64,000 nucleotides of DNA from Stentor coeruleus (GCA_001970955.1 MPUH01000171.1:26656-90655), one strand, 5' to 3'; numbered from the stretch's first letter, positions 11,401 through 25,000 are shown. Program-made: numbers and translations. The notes: a model not told the origin generated them from the sequence alone.

Positions 11401-11846
11401 AGATAAAAAATGGCCTAGTAAACTTACTGGGTATCATATTGCTTCAGATGATGATATTATTATTGGAGAAACAGCTACACAAAATATGTAGGTTTATATA
11501 TAGGGTAAATTCTAAAGCACTTTTATCGATAAAAATCAGTTTTACTATTGAAAACTTAGCTCTTGTTACACAGAGGAATACTAATAGTAATTGGTTTATT
11601 TTTGTAGGAGGATTACTTGGATCGATTTTTGGCCTTTTTGGAACTTTTGCAACTTTTCTTGGGTTATGTGAAGATTTTATAGATAAAATTGAGAAAAAAT
11701 ATGAAAAGAAAAAAGTTGTCAAAAAAATACTGAATGAAAGATACTGTATTGATAGCAACTTTTTTTGTGATAAAAATGAGAATTTTAAAGTTGATTTAAA
11801 GTTAGAACCGAAGGTGGTGCCGACAACTTTTGATGATGCACGGTAG
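8423..11846 (+). CDS. Secretory Kelch-repeat, Cys-rich transmembrane protein (1125 aa)
   Basis: Four exons: 8423-8919, 8935-11371, 11387-11487 and 11504-11846. The N terminus is a hydrophobic signal-like segment. Residues about 20-630 carry Kelch-type blades (repeated IYIFGG, WRFYN and FGG motifs), predicted to fold as one or more beta-propellers. Near residue 650 lies a cysteine-rich module with CxxC spacing and CPAGTFSN / CIPCDFGTYSN elements, like the GCC2/GCC3 ephrin-receptor-like repeat. Hydrophobic helices follow at about residues 755, 815 and, near the C terminus, WFIFVGGLLG. The likely role is a surface or vesicular adhesion/receptor protein; this is inferred from architecture. Each splice restores the frame exactly, and without splicing the protein would be cut into three parts. 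Confidence 0.85.
8920..8934 (+). other. 15-nt intron
   Basis: Sequence gtaagaaatatacag, phase 2. It removes an in-frame stop and joins the signal-peptide exon to the main Kelch exon. Confidence 0.9.
11372..11386 (+). other. 15-nt intron
   Basis: Sequence gtaaaatttatttag, phase 0. The terminal TAG is an in-frame stop if the intron is retained. Confidence 0.88.
11488..11503 (+). other. 16-nt intron
   Basis: Sequence gtaggtttatatatag. It is the only 16-nt member placed here. It removes a TAG and shifts into the frame of the terminal membrane exon. Confidence 0.8.
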
Positions 11847-12409
11847 ATTTTGGGTTTAAGTGATATTTAGATTTAAAATATAAAAAGGATAAATGGGTGA
11901 TTTTTTTTTATGAAGATATACTTAGGATTTTTATTCAAAAGTAGTATGATTAAATAAGTTTTTTTGGAATGGTGGAATTTTATGATAAAATTAGAGAAAA
12001 TGATTGAATTTATATTGAAAAATGATTGTGAAAAGTCTAGGAATTTTTTAGTGTGAATGGATGTGAAAAATTGATGAAATTTATAGTATTGATAATAAAA
12101 TGGTTTATATGTTTTTAATATATATGCTTTGAGTTTGAAATCTTATAAGAGTATTTATAATCAATAATAATATGTAGGACTCATCGATTTTATATGTTAT
12201 ATTATCATATGCTGATATAATAAATTAGGTTACTTAAGTGTGAAAATCTATAAAACAAAACTTTTAACGTATAAAAAAAATTATGATTTTAAGCTATAGA
12301 TTAGTCTAATTCTAGTACTTAAATTATTATTTGACTCTTTTTAGATAATCACTAGACTTAAAAACAAACCTTTTATTAAAAATATGCATGCAAGGCTTTT
12401 ATAAGTAAT
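11847..12409. other. Intergenic region, no gene seen
   Basis: G-rich, C-poor 3' flank to about 12080, then very AT-rich DNA. No gene, tRNA or repeat recognised. Confidence 0.55.
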
Positions 12410-15400
12410 ATGAATAGAGAAGTAATAAGAACAAGAACAGGTGAGACAATTTTATTTTCACAAGATATGAAAGCAATAGTACTCGACTCATTTAATAACC
12501 TAATAGAAAGTTCATTACCTGTGATATTTAAACCCTCAGTAGTAAACTTTAACTGCAAATTATGGGCAGAGTACTATAAAAATAAAGCAGTAGTTATAGG
12601 TGACTATGGACTTAAAGGTGGAGGAATATGCGCATGTAGATGTTTTGCTTCAAAAAACACTGGGGGTTCTCTCAATGAAATTAAAGTCAAAGTTACAACA
12701 AGTAATTCTAAACCTTCATTAAACCAAAGAGAAGTTCAGCATGAAATAGCTGAGAATTTAGATGATTTAAAAAAAGCAGTCTCATCATCGATATTAGAAA
12801 ATATAGTCTTATCAATAAATTACTTATCAGAGACTAGCTTAGATGATTATTCATCACCTTTAACTGCCTCATTAATTATGCTTGAATGTTTATCAATGGA
12901 AAGTATTTGGGAACAAGTTTCTTGGAGCGAAGTACGTAAAAAAATAGGAACTACAGCGAGAAGACTTTTATTGTATTCTTATTATAAAGCAACAAATCGA
13001 GTGCAAATGTTTGCTGAAACTAAAGATCGAGTAATCCCATTCGCTAATAGTATAATTGATCGAATTGTTGAAGAAGAAGAAAATTTTCCTGAAAACGGTT
13101 TGCTTTGTGAAATAAAAGCTATTCTTGCAATAATAAAAGTGATTAAAGATAGCGAGCGATGGTACAAAAGCTGGATAAAAAAGGGTAAAAATTTAATCGA
13201 CATATTTTTCAATAAAGACCTTGAATCAATAGTTTCATTCACTAAAGACTTTGCTGATTTTATTTTTACCAAACTCCAACACCGGATGAGTATCCATCTT
13301 TTCTGCCTTGACTACATTTCAAATCAAGAAAACGATTTCCGTGTTGAATGGTTATCAAAATTCTTAACCGAGTTCCATACATCCAAATGGCAAATTCTCT
13401 ATGCAGTCATCAACGAAATCGAACCTGTTCTTTTATCTTCAACATTTTCCAAAACCCAAAAATCCTTGATTTTTCTAGGAAATCAAAATGCTGCAGGTCT
13501 AAAATCCTTAGCAAGTTTTAACTCTTATCTTTTATCAAACAATTGGCGTATAAGAGAAAAAGTTGCTGTAATCCTTGTAAGACTAACACAAAGTGAAGAT
13601 TTAAAACAAGAAGCTGAAGAAGTTATTGCTGAAAGGGTAGTTTTTGAAACTGACCTTAGAGTAAAAGACATATTTAACGACCCATCTTTAGTTCAAACAT
13701 CTCAAGAACTTATACTAAAAACATGGGAACGTAAAAAAGATCGTTTTGAAAGGTTATTAGAACAAGAAAAAGATATACTAATTGGCCTTGAAAAAAAACT
13801 AGCCGACAGCAAAGCATCAGAAAAAGCATCAATCATGGATATCCTACAAAATCAAAGGGCGAATTTCGAGAAACAAGTCAAAGAATTAAACTTTTTACTA
13901 GGCAAACTTGGTAAAACTGCAGATTTCTTAGAAAAATATGAAAACTATACAACCCAAGTAAAAAATGATATATTATCAGCGATACAAGACTCAACAGCAA
14001 GGCTTGAGCGTAATTTCGATAGAAAATTCTCAGATGTTATGCATAAACTCAGTTGTAAAAGCCCAAGAAACGACACAAGTAGTTTATTTTTCATGCCGAA
14101 TTCATCTCAACAGTTTATAGGTAGAGAAAAAGAACTTGATACATTAAAAGGACTTATAGAAAAATTCAAGAAAAAAGTATGTGTTTTAGCTGTTGTCGGT
14201 ATGGGAGGTGTTGGTAAAACCCAACTTGTTTTAGAATTCGCAAGTCAAAACCGAGAACTTTTTGGGTCGATGTGGTTTATAAATGCAGAGTCTAAAAGCA
14301 AAATTGAATCAGGATTTCTTGATATAGCTCAAGCTTTGTCTATAGATATGGAAATGAAAACTAATGATATTATTAGAAAAGTCCTTATGCATTTTTCTAA
14401 AATGCGAGATTTGTGGCTTTTAGTTTATGATGGGGTTATAAACTCTAGAGATGTTGATAGTTTTATTCCACAAGGTAGAGGGGTTATATTAACAACATCA
14501 AGAAATCCATGTTGGGACCTTTCTATAACTTTGCAAGGGTTTTGTAGAAAAGAATCTTTGGAACTTATGAAAAATATAACTAGGCTTAAATTGAATAAAG
14601 CGGCTGAAATTTTGGCTGAAGAAATGGGAGATTTACCTTTAGCAGTATGTCAAGCGGCATGTTATATGAAACAGACAAAAAGCGATTTTGATGAGTATTT
14701 GACTATGTATAAAAATAGAGTTTCAGGGGTTTTTGAACCTACTATAATTAGTGGAAATAGTTTAATATCAAGCTGGAAACTTAGTCTTGAGCAGATCTCT
14801 GAAGAAAGCGAAACCTGTCGACTATGGATCGAATGCCTCTCCTACCTTAGCCCAAGCCGTATTCCTGACTCTTTATCTAAATCCATCTTTGAAAAAATTG
14901 AGCATAAAGACAACCTTATAAAATACAAAAAGCACCTTAAACTTGCATTAGACTATTCCTTAATAGAAGTTGATGACAATAAAAATATTAACATGCATAA
15001 ACTTGTTCAAAATTTTATAAGAAAACTAAATTATCAAGACTCTCAATGTATAGATGTTCTTATCGAAGTATTTTTAGAAATGTTTACAATGGAACATGAA
15101 ATTGAGTTTATAAAAAATATTGTCGATCATTTAGCATTTTTTGTAACAAATATAAAAACTGATAACCCTCAAATAGGAGAACTTTATAGTAGACTTGGGA
15201 TTTATTATTTAGAAGTATTAAAAAATATTGAAATTGCTTCGAATTATATACACCTTGCTTTAAAATCTAAGGTAGAAAAATATGGGAAGACTAGTTTGGA
15301 AGCAGCTTCGATGTATAACAATTTGGGAAATGTGTTTTTTGAACAAAATGATTTGAAACAAGCTATTTTTTATTATAGGAAAGCGTTGAATATTAAAAAG

Positions 15401-15868
15401 AGAATACTTGACCCAAATGCTTTGGAGGTAGCGTATTCGTATAATAATCTGGGTATTTGTTTTTTCCAGCAGTCGAATATGCCTGAAGCAGTTAATTATA
15501 TACTTAAAGCAATGGAGATTATGAAAAGCTATTTGGGTGAGGATGATGTTATGATAACTACAACATATATGAATTTAGGGATGGCCTATGATGAAATGGG
15601 GCAATATGATAAAGCTGAGAAATACTTACAACAAGCTATGGATGTTAGAATACTTAAATTGCCACAAAAGCATCCTGATATAGCTGACTGCCTCCTCAAT
15701 TTAGGTATATTGCATTCAAAAACTAATAACATGAAAAGTGCATTAAGGGAAACTAAAAAAGCTTATCTTATGCTAGAAGAAACTCTTGGAAACGATAACC
15801 CGACCACAAAAAATGCCCGAGAGCATTATCAGAAACTTCTAAAAATCTCTAAAGTTAGTATAACTTAA
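12410..15868 (+). CDS. NLR-like STAND NTPase: NB-ARC plus TPR repeats (1152 aa)
   Basis: Single exon. Residues 1-540 are a large mostly helical N-terminal region of unknown family that ends in a coiled coil (about 435-545). The NB-ARC core begins with an FIGREKEL box near residue 565. The P-loop GMGGVGKT is at 597-604; then come a Walker-B-like LWLLVYDGV near 668, a sensor-like GVILTTSR near 690, a GDLPLAV (GLPL) box near 740 and an MHKLVQ (MHD-like) motif at 862. About five TPRs of the kinesin-light-chain/NB-TPR type (42-44 residues) fill residues 920-1145. By family knowledge such proteins are nucleotide-switched oligomerising sensors in immunity or regulated death. In a ciliate the ligand and output are unknown. 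The Walker B second acidic residue is replaced by Gly (DG), so hydrolysis may be weak. Confidence 0.88.
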   Translation: MNREVIRTRTGETILFSQDMKAIVLDSFNNLIESSLPVIFKPSVVNFNCKLWAEYYKNKAVVIGDYGLKGGGICACRCFASKNTGGSLNEIKVKVTTSNSKPSLNQREVQHEIAENLDDLKKAVSSSILENIVLSINYLSETSLDDYSSPLTASLIMLECLSMESIWEQVSWSEVRKKIGTTARRLLLYSYYKATNRVQMFAETKDRVIPFANSIIDRIVEEEENFPENGLLCEIKAILAIIKVIKDSERWYKSWIKKGKNLIDIFFNKDLESIVSFTKDFADFIFTKLQHRMSIHLFCLDYISNQENDFRVEWLSKFLTEFHTSKWQILYAVINEIEPVLLSSTFSKTQKSLIFLGNQNAAGLKSLASFNSYLLSNNWRIREKVAVILVRLTQSEDLKQEAEEVIAERVVFETDLRVKDIFNDPSLVQTSQELILKTWERKKDRFERLLEQEKDILIGLEKKLADSKASEKASIMDILQNQRANFEKQVKELNFLLGKLGKTADFLEKYENYTTQVKNDILSAIQDSTARLERNFDRKFSDVMHKLSCKSPRNDTSSLFFMPNSSQQFIGREKELDTLKGLIEKFKKKVCVLAVVGMGGVGKTQLVLEFASQNRELFGSMWFINAESKSKIESGFLDIAQALSIDMEMKTNDIIRKVLMHFSKMRDLWLLVYDGVINSRDVDSFIPQGRGVILTTSRNPCWDLSITLQGFCRKESLELMKNITRLKLNKAAEILAEEMGDLPLAVCQAACYMKQTKSDFDEYLTMYKNRVSGVFEPTIISGNSLISSWKLSLEQISEESETCRLWIECLSYLSPSRIPDSLSKSIFEKIEHKDNLIKYKKHLKLALDYSLIEVDDNKNINMHKLVQNFIRKLNYQDSQCIDVLIEVFLEMFTMEHEIEFIKNIVDHLAFFVTNIKTDNPQIGELYSRLGIYYLEVLKNIEIASNYIHLALKSKVEKYGKTSLEAASMYNNLGNVFFEQNDLKQAIFYYRKALNIKKRILDPNALEVAYSYNNLGICFFQQSNMPEAVNYILKAMEIMKSYLGEDDVMITTTYMNLGMAYDEMGQYDKAEKYLQQAMDVRILKLPQKHPDIADCLLNLGILHSKTNNMKSALRETKKAYLMLEETLGNDNPTTKNAREHYQKLLKISKVSIT

Positions 15869-16005
15869 AACCCTAAATAGTATCATTTCATTAAAAAAAA
15901 ACATAATAATCTAAATATATTCACCTATTATTATTCATATACAATATTTCATTAATTATATATCATATAATAAACTTAACTATTTAACTTGATACCTTAA
16001 CCAAA

Positions 16006-19000
16006 TTATAATGGGCTCATATCAGGAGAAAATCTATCATATTCTTCCATATCAACCATATCCTCTCGAATATCTTCTACTTCCTCACCTGGGATCTCAA
16101 TTTCCTGTTCGAAATTTCCAGTAGCCATTACTAGATTTTCATTAGCTTTCATTAGATTCTCAACAAGTACTTCATTATGATTCCTTAAAGTTTCATTATC
16201 TTGTAACAGACACGTATTATCATTTCGTAATTTTTCTATAGTTTCAATATAATTGCATTTTTGTGTTTCAAAAGCTAGTGAATGTTTATAATGAGCAGCA
16301 ATAAAAGCTATACCTGTAATTTTGAATCTAGTAACGATGTTTTTTATATGTGTGAATATGATTTCTATAGCTCCAATTTGGCTTATTCTTATGATTTCTT
16401 CAGTTGGTAGATTAGTTGGAGTTGATATTAAAAATTGTACTGGGGTTTTAGATATAGCTATACTATTTGGTATTGGTGGTTTCATATCTGTTGGTGTTCT
16501 AACATATCTATTTTCATTAGCTCTATAAGAAATAGGGGTACTACAACGAATAGGAGTTACTTGTTTATCACGAAAACCTAATGGGGTTAAGGCTCTTTCA
16601 ATTGAAGCTCTGCTACTTGGTCTATTAATAAAAGCTAAAGCCCTAGTCTCAGAAGATCGTCTTTGTACTGCAGGTGACCTTTCTCTAGCTCTTCTGGGTG
16701 ACTCATAAACATCATCAGGTTCAGTTTTATAAAACATAACCAATTTGAAATGCGCGTATTGCTTAAGCCTTGTTTGATAATTAGATGCAATTTTACTAAG
16801 TTTCTTATACATTACCGCATGTTTAGGGTCGAAATATTTAAAGTTTTTATTCCACACAAATTTCATTTTCCAAAACGAGTTTTGGAAGTTAATTGAAGCT
16901 ATGTATATCCATTTCATAATAACTTTTTTCCTTAATCTATAAATACGAATAGCTTCTAGGTTTTTCCAATAAATAAATCGTCCTTTTATCATGATTTTAG
17001 CTTTAACTTTGAGTAATTTTAATAAAGTCTGAGCTGCAGTGAGTTTTTTAATAAGAATCAGTTTCCTAACTCGTTCTTTAAACCCAATAATCCCTAGACG
17101 CTGGTTTTCCATTAGGTTTCTAACAATTTTCCCTATAATTCTCCCTTTCTGCAAATGCATACATATCTTAGAAAACACCTTCTTTGTTTGTTTATTACAC
17201 ACTTTCCTCAAACAATGAAGCGCTAAAACTTTATTCGGCAATTCTTTCATCCTTATTCTCGCTTTCCACATAGCAAATTTCTGCATCAGCACATTTTTCT
17301 TCATATTCTCCACATATTTAAACAATCTTTTTAGCACCTGTTCTCCACATACAATTTTATTTATAGATTTTTTCTTCAACCCTTCTATAATACTTTTCAT
17401 TGTATTTCCTAATAATTTTCCTTTAAAAACCTGCATCTTCAAAGCAAAAGTTGTTTTTAATGAAGCAACTCGCCAATTATTAAAAAAATGCCCTTTTCGA
17501 TTACAATCATAAACTTTTGATATCTTTAAAAAGCTTTGGAATTTTAAGTTGTTATTCCGACAACAAGCGTTTTTCATACGGTTTATCAAACATTCAAGTT
17601 TGTTTTTAACAAGATTTTTCATATATGATTGGAATATATGAGCTAAATGACTTTTGCTTAATTTCGTGTATTTTTCTTCCATAAACTTGTTTTTCATTTT
17701 CCTAAACGCTTCATCACGTTTTGTTTTTAATGACGCTAACAAATCCCCAATTGCCCTTTTAACTTTAACATTCTTATGGACAATATTTTCATACAATTCC
17801 CTTGATGTTTTTGCTATAACTTTACTTAAATGATCTTTAAGTTTACTACATCTATAATTATCCATAAGGATTTTACGTTTACATTCTTCATTATTTCTCT
17901 TCAAATTCTCAAAAGCTTTTCTTGGCATTTTCTTAAGATTTGTATATATAAGTTTAAATACACCTCTTACCCTACTTCCTTCCCCTATAATTTTTTGTAA
18001 CAATTCCCTAGCTAATCTTTTATGAGCATGTCCAAGTAAAAGTTGTAATTTTTGCGATCTAATTTTATCAAGCATTTCCTTTTCTTTAGCTTTTTCTATC
18101 AAATTTTTCCATATATCCATAGCGCATTTTGTTTTTTTCAATAATATTTTATATATGCTTTTTAAGTTAAAATTCATACATACTGAATTAGATAAAGCAA
18201 AAAGCATATGATCGAAAGAATCTCTTGTTGTCCTTATACATACTTTTTCTAAATGGTTTTTAAGCCTAGAATATCTCATGTCGTTTATTAGTAGTTGTTC
18301 ATGAAGTTGTTGGACTGTATTTTTCCATTTTTTTAAATAATGTTTAGGTTTGGTTTTTAGAGAAGTTATCACAGTTGTCACAGCTGTTCTTATTTTTTCT
18401 TCACCTGTTGTTATTAGGTTTAAAATACTTCGTAAACGTCTTAGAGAAGCACGTTCAATTGCAGATCGAAGATTTTGGAGTTTTAAGTTGTCTAAGAGTT
18501 TTTTCCTGGCGATATCGTCTGAGTTTTTCCTCCACTGGTCAAGAGCTTTTTTACAACTTGATTTTATATTGGAAACAATTGTTTTTAATGCCCCTTTAAC
18601 TTTATTCCCTTCACCTAATATCCTTTGTACTGAGTCTCTTAAACCTCGACGTGATATATTCCCGAAAAGCCTAAGAAGTGTATTGGATCTGATATGGTCA
18701 AGTAGTTCCTTTTGTTTTAAATTTTGAATGAACCCTTTCCATAATGAAAAGAAATATTTCGGTCTTTGTTGTAATATTTTATTAACCCATTTAAGATTAA
18801 AACTCACAATCAAAGAGTTCACAGCTATATCTGTAATCCTATTAAAAGCTTCATTAGTTGTTCTTTTAGACAATTTTTCTAAATAATTTGCCAGTTTTTG
18901 ATACCTCGCAGCATCTACAAGTATTTTTTCCCTTATAATATTTACTGAATGCTTCCATTTTTTTATAACTTGTTTTGGTTTTACTGTTAGATTTGCCACA

Positions 19001-22000
19001 ACTACATTTATTGCACTTTTCATTTTCTTTTTGTTGATGAAAATATTATTACAAATAGTCCTTGTTGTCCTTTTACATATATTTTTTAGATAATTTTTTA
19101 GTCTTTGTCCTACAAGTTTTTGTTTATTGTTTGTTTGGAGGAAAATGTAGCTGTTCCATAGTTTAAAACGGTTTTTGAGGTTTTTTTTTAGTATTTTGTC
19201 TAGAGTCCTTTTGAGTTTTAGTGCTTTTATGTTATTATTTTGTGTTTTGTTTTTTATCATCTCCACAATTTTTTTCCATTTTTCAAAATACTCTTTGTAG
19301 TTTTTTTTTATATAAATATTCAGTGTCCTTATTGCCATTCTAACCCTATCCACAAAACTCCCAACTTTTTTCGCAGTTTTTTGCCTTTTCTTATCCTGTT
19401 TTTTTTGCATTTTCTCAATAATATTAGCAACTTTCAAAGCTCTTGTCTGTAAAACCTGATTCCTTTCATTCATCTTATTCGTAACCCTTTTCCATTGGTC
19501 ATAATAAACCTTAAGGAATTTCATTAATATTTTTTTCAATGCTCTTAAACCCAAGTTTTTATTATTAACTTCAGAATTCAACACTTTTAATATCTCCATG
19601 AAATTCTTCATACAATTTTTCCCAAAGAGTTTTGCTATTGATTGTAGTTTTAAAGCCCCTGAAAATACTTTAGTTAATACATTTCCTTTTACTAAATCCA
19701 CATATTTTACCCATTTTCTGAATATGTGTTTTGCTTTATTTTTTAATAAATCCGTTATGTTTTTTAAAGCTTTTGAAGCTTTTTCACTTCTTTTTGTTAT
19801 TCGTTGTAGCATGATTTGTTGATGTTTATTTATAATTCTGTTTATTATATTTAAAAACCTTTGTCCAGTAAGTTCTTTTAATATCGAATTTCTGACTGAT
19901 TGTTCTGAGAAGTTTTTGAATTTATTGAATACCGTGCGAGGGATTTTTTTTAATATAGTATTACATGTTGAAAAAGCTTGTCTAAGGCCTTTGTTTTGTC
20001 TAATTATTCTATTAAAAGATTGCTGTTCTGTTCTTTTAGCTATTTTTTTAAGCTTATCTTCAAGTCGATGGCCTAAAACTTTTAATTTCAAAAGCTTTCT
20101 TGTAGCTTCTTTTGTATAACACAACCATGTTTTAAAATATTTTTTTGGTTTTGACTTAGCTGCTTTTTCAAGCCATTTGAACATAGATTTAACAAAAGAT
20201 ATTGAAGCTTCATTGCTTACTATACGTTTCAATACAACTCTTAACTTTCCTCTTACAATATTTAAAAACCTTCCTTTTAGTTTTTCTGATCTTACATTGT
20301 CCATAAGTTTTTTTTCATTAATCAACTTTACAGTTTTCGACCATCTTATTAAGGCATTTAAAGGTATAATTTTAAGCCTTGTGATAATTGACTGTAAAGC
20401 ACCTTTTATTTTATTACCACCTCCGATTATTCTTTGAGTCGCATCACGGATTTTTCTTAGGACAATTTGTTTAAGATGGTTTTTTAATTTTAAACTTTTA
20501 AGGCTGTCAAGAAGTTTTAGTTGTTTGACAAGGACTAAAAAATATTTCCACCTATCAAAAGCCATCTTAGGTCTTCTCAATATTGCTGATATATAAATTC
20601 TAAAAGCACCTTTAATCCTATTCCCTTCCCCAAGCATCCTCTGCACAGCATCCCAAGTGACTCTAAAATAAATCCTCCTAAGCGAAAAAGTTATTTTACT
20701 CTCTCTTAACTGTTCAAGTAAATTAGCATTAGTAATTTCATAAGACCCATTTTTCCATTTATCAAAAGCAGGTTTATACTTTCTTAGTAATATTTTTCCC
20801 ATTTTTGTTATACACAAAGCCAAATTGAATTTAAATTTATCATTTTTAATACTCTCAACCGCTTCATTTAATGTTCTTATCGACACTTTATTCATAAAAT
20901 TCTTAACTTGATTACCTTTTAACGTCATAACAACTTCATAATGTTTGATTTCTATAACAGCTTTATTCCATCTTCTAAGTGCTACTTTTGGTATATTATT
21001 AAGCCCATTAACAAGTCCTTGCATAGTTCCTTTAACCTTATCCCCACCACCTAATATTCTATGATATGCATCTCTTATAATTTTTTTACACAGATTTAAT
21101 AATGACGCATTAGCAAGTTTCTTTTTTAATTGGTAAATTATGTCTTTTCCTTGAGCGATTTTAACAAAATCTTTCCATCTAGCAAAAGTATTCCCTGCAC
21201 CTTTTTGCATAAAATTACCTATAAGTTTGAGACCTTCTTTTATAGACATACCTCTTATTTGTATTCGGCGAATAACATCTTTTAATGTCCTTCTAATGAT
21301 TTTTTCAAAGTTTATTTTCATGAATTGTATGTTGTAATCTTTCATGATACTATTTTCTTTCATAAATGCAACATATTTTTTCCATTGGTCAAAAAATTCT
21401 TTAGGATGTTTTAGCCATAAATGTGAAAGCATTTTTAAATATAGTTTTAGTTTAGAATTTTGCAGTTCGACTGTCATGATTCTATTTAAGGTTCCTTTGA
21501 ATGTCCTTCTTGGGATTCTTGATAAATGTTTTAAGATTTTTTCTATTAGGATGCTATTTTTAAGTTCAGTTTGCACAATGTCAATAACAACTTTATTCCA
21601 TCGACGTAATGCAACACGAGGGATACCTTTAAGACTATTGACTAATCCATCCATAGTGCTTTCCATTCTTTCAAAACCAATTATTATCCTAGTTGATGAG
21701 TCACGCATGGTTCTTTTTACGATTGACTCGAAATAGGTTTTACATTTGAGGGTTTTTAAGCTTTTTAAAGCTACTTTTTTTATATCATCATTTACTATAG
21801 ATTTCCATTTGAGAAAATTTAGCTTAACACCTTCGAGACAACTTACGCTTAGTTGGATTAATGTTTTTTTTATATAGTCACCCCATGATATTATTGAATT
21901 ATAACTTTGTTTTATTGTTCTTCGAGATAATTTGTTGAGAAAATTAGCCATGCGGAGGGAGATTATTTTTTTTTCTAATTTTGCAGCTTTTTCTGATTTC

Positions 22001-25000
22001 AAGTGGTTAAATGATGACCTTATGGACTTTGAGAATATTTTCATGATGTTTTTAATTGATGATTTTATTTTTGATGATAATTGAAAGGGCACATTAGAGG
22101 AAATAAGACTTGTGCTATTTTTATTACACATTTTTGATAAATCTCTATATGGAAGTTCATCATTAAAAGCATGGTTGCTAAGTCTTAAGCATTCTGACAT
22201 TATCTTAAGAGTTTGAGTATGGGTGTTCCATTGAGAAAGTACCTCAGAAAGATGGTTTTTAAATATCGTAATAATTTTAAGCAAGTACTCTTTTCTCCTA
22301 TCAGATATCATATCATCAAAAACTTTACTAATATTATTTTTCAATGGCCGTTCAAGTAAATATTTAAATTTTTCACCTTTAAATTTTCTTATAACATCCT
22401 CTTGATAGGATCTTTCACAATATCTATTCCAAAGTGACCAATTTTTACGCAAACGACCTTTAAGTTGATCCATCATATTTTTCAAAGCTAGTTTTACCTT
22501 AGGACTTGTCCCAATAATCCTATTAAAACCAGTTCTCAAAGTTTTTCTTAAACACTTCTTAATATAATCAATAATCTTTTGTCCTTTAATTTTATTCATC
22601 AACGCTGATTTATTTATCTTCGCCGAATTAAATCTCCATAAATCAAAAGAACTTTTAGGCATGCGTTTCGCTGTAAAATACACATTACTCAAACATTCTG
22701 CAATCCGAGATTCAGCCAATACAATCCTACTTAAAGCCATTTTCAGTTTCTTTTTAGGCAAATTTCTTAAAGTCTGGGCAAATTTCAGTCTCCTTTTATC
22801 ATTTTTTTCATCCTTAAGACGATTTTCTAAATTTTTATATTCAGATTTTATTGTATTATCTTTCCATATCATTATTTCTCTCTTCATTTTTTTCTTAAAA
22901 TTCCCTAAAGCAATACTTAAAACTGCTTCTGCATAATTTTTTTTAATAGTATTAGTAATATTCCCATATGCATCAGCAAGGGTACGATTTAATCCTGAGC
23001 TTTTTATTGCATTTATAAGACTTGTAGCTGCAGCTTTTTGCCCTAATAAAGTTTTCTTTTTCAAATTCCTTTTAAGTTTCCTGTTAGTTTTTTTAAGTTT
23101 TTTAGTATTTTTTTCATCTAAATTTGTAGCAAAATCATTGAAAGCTTTTTGTTTGTTTTTATCAACAATTTTAGCTAGGTTTAAGAGTTTTAATGCTTGG
23201 ATTTTTTTTCTATCTTTTATGTTGCTTCCACTTGCCCTAGCCCATTTATCAAAAAAACTGTTGAGGAGTTTGCTAGGATTTTTATTTAAAGCTTTTATAG
23301 CTGAAATTAAGATTTTTTGATTTTTTCTTATAGAAATTGGTTTTAGTAAACATGGGGTTATTGAATTATGTAAATAAGTTACTAAGAGGTTCATGAGATT
23401 TGAAGCTTTAGAAACTTTGGCTTTTTGGTCTAAGAGTTTTTGTTTTAAAATGATTCTGTCGAATGATAATTTTTGGGTACAGGCTGGGACTTTGTTTAAA
23501 ATTTTTATGAATTTCATATTACGGATATATGCATAAAAGTTGTAGTCTTTGTAGTTTTGGCATATATTTCTCCATCTGGAAATCAAGTTTTTAGGCTTTT
23601 TTTGGAGTTTTGATAAGAGTATTTTCAATGCGTAAGCTTGAGTTTTACTTGAAGGGACAAGTTTTTTGAAGGCGTTTTTTAAAGTTTTAGTCGGCAACAA
23701 GTTTAAATGCTTTGATAAAATATAACCCCTTTGTTTTGTAAAATGCGCTTTTTCATTAGATTCGTTTATGCTTTGTTTCCATCTATCAAAGGGTTTTTTT
23801 TGTACTTTTTTGATAAACTGGACAATCGTGTTAAGATTGTTTTTCCGAGCTTTTGCCATATTAGTGACAATTTGTAAAACCCCATAATTCGTCCTTGTTG
23901 CAATTTTCCCTAGGGCCTGACTAAGTTTTGTCCTTTGTGTATTTTCTATAAAATCTTGGAATTTCGATTCTTTTGCATAGTCTTTCCATTTAGATAAAAC
24001 ATTAATTTTCCTACGAGTGAAATGGGATGTTAATTTTTCCAAGTAATTGCGCACTTTATTCCCTGGGCCTAGTATTCTAAGATATGCATCTTTTAATCTC
24101 ATTTTGCCAATATTTTTTAATAATTTAATCATTTTATATCCTGTGAATTCTTTGTTTTTATATAGTAAAATAGATGAAAAATATGCAGCTTCTCTGTTTT
24201 TTGATAGTTTTTGAATTATGTTGAAACCTTGACAATAATATAAAAGATCAGCGTGAAAAGCATGAGCTTGACCTGCCCAAGAACTTAGAACTGCATTAGG
24301 CATTTGCTTTCTAAGTTTGTTTATAGCTATTATTCTATTCACAACAGCTTCTAGTTTACTTTTTAATATATTTTTCTTTAATGTTGCGTCTTGTAAAGTG
24401 TCGATTCTATCGTCAACATCGTATTTTTGCATAAAATTAGTCCTTTCGGTCATGTTTTTGAAAACATCTTTTAAGGAATAAATGGTATAAGAATCCCAAA
24501 GCTCTTTTTTTTTGATTTTTTTCCTCCCGAACTTTTGATAGTATTCCTCATTTTCCCAGTTTTCTTCTATGAACTCCTGCTGATCCCAGGTGTCATTGTA
24601 CCATCTTTCGAGGGTAATATATTTCATATAAAAAATTCTAACACGAGCTTTTTCCAACACCCTCCTCAGCATTTCCTTCTTCTCCACAGCACCTCTAAAC
24701 CCCCAAACACTAAACGCCCTCTGCACATTAACCCCCAAATATTTTTTCAAATTCGCCACCAAAAGCCTTACTTTCTCTTTTCTAACCTTCAAAAAGTATT
24801 TTCCCTCAATTTCTCCAATTTTTTTCATAAACCTATTCATCTTAAACCCATCAATACCTTTTTTTAACCCAATCGACCTCCTCATCGACAGTTTTTGTAA
24901 TGCATGAAAGAACTTCGCTGATCTCAAACATGAAGGATTAGAAGAAAAAGTCAAATAGCCTAAATTTGGAGGCAAAGGTTTCTTATTGTCCATAATACAA

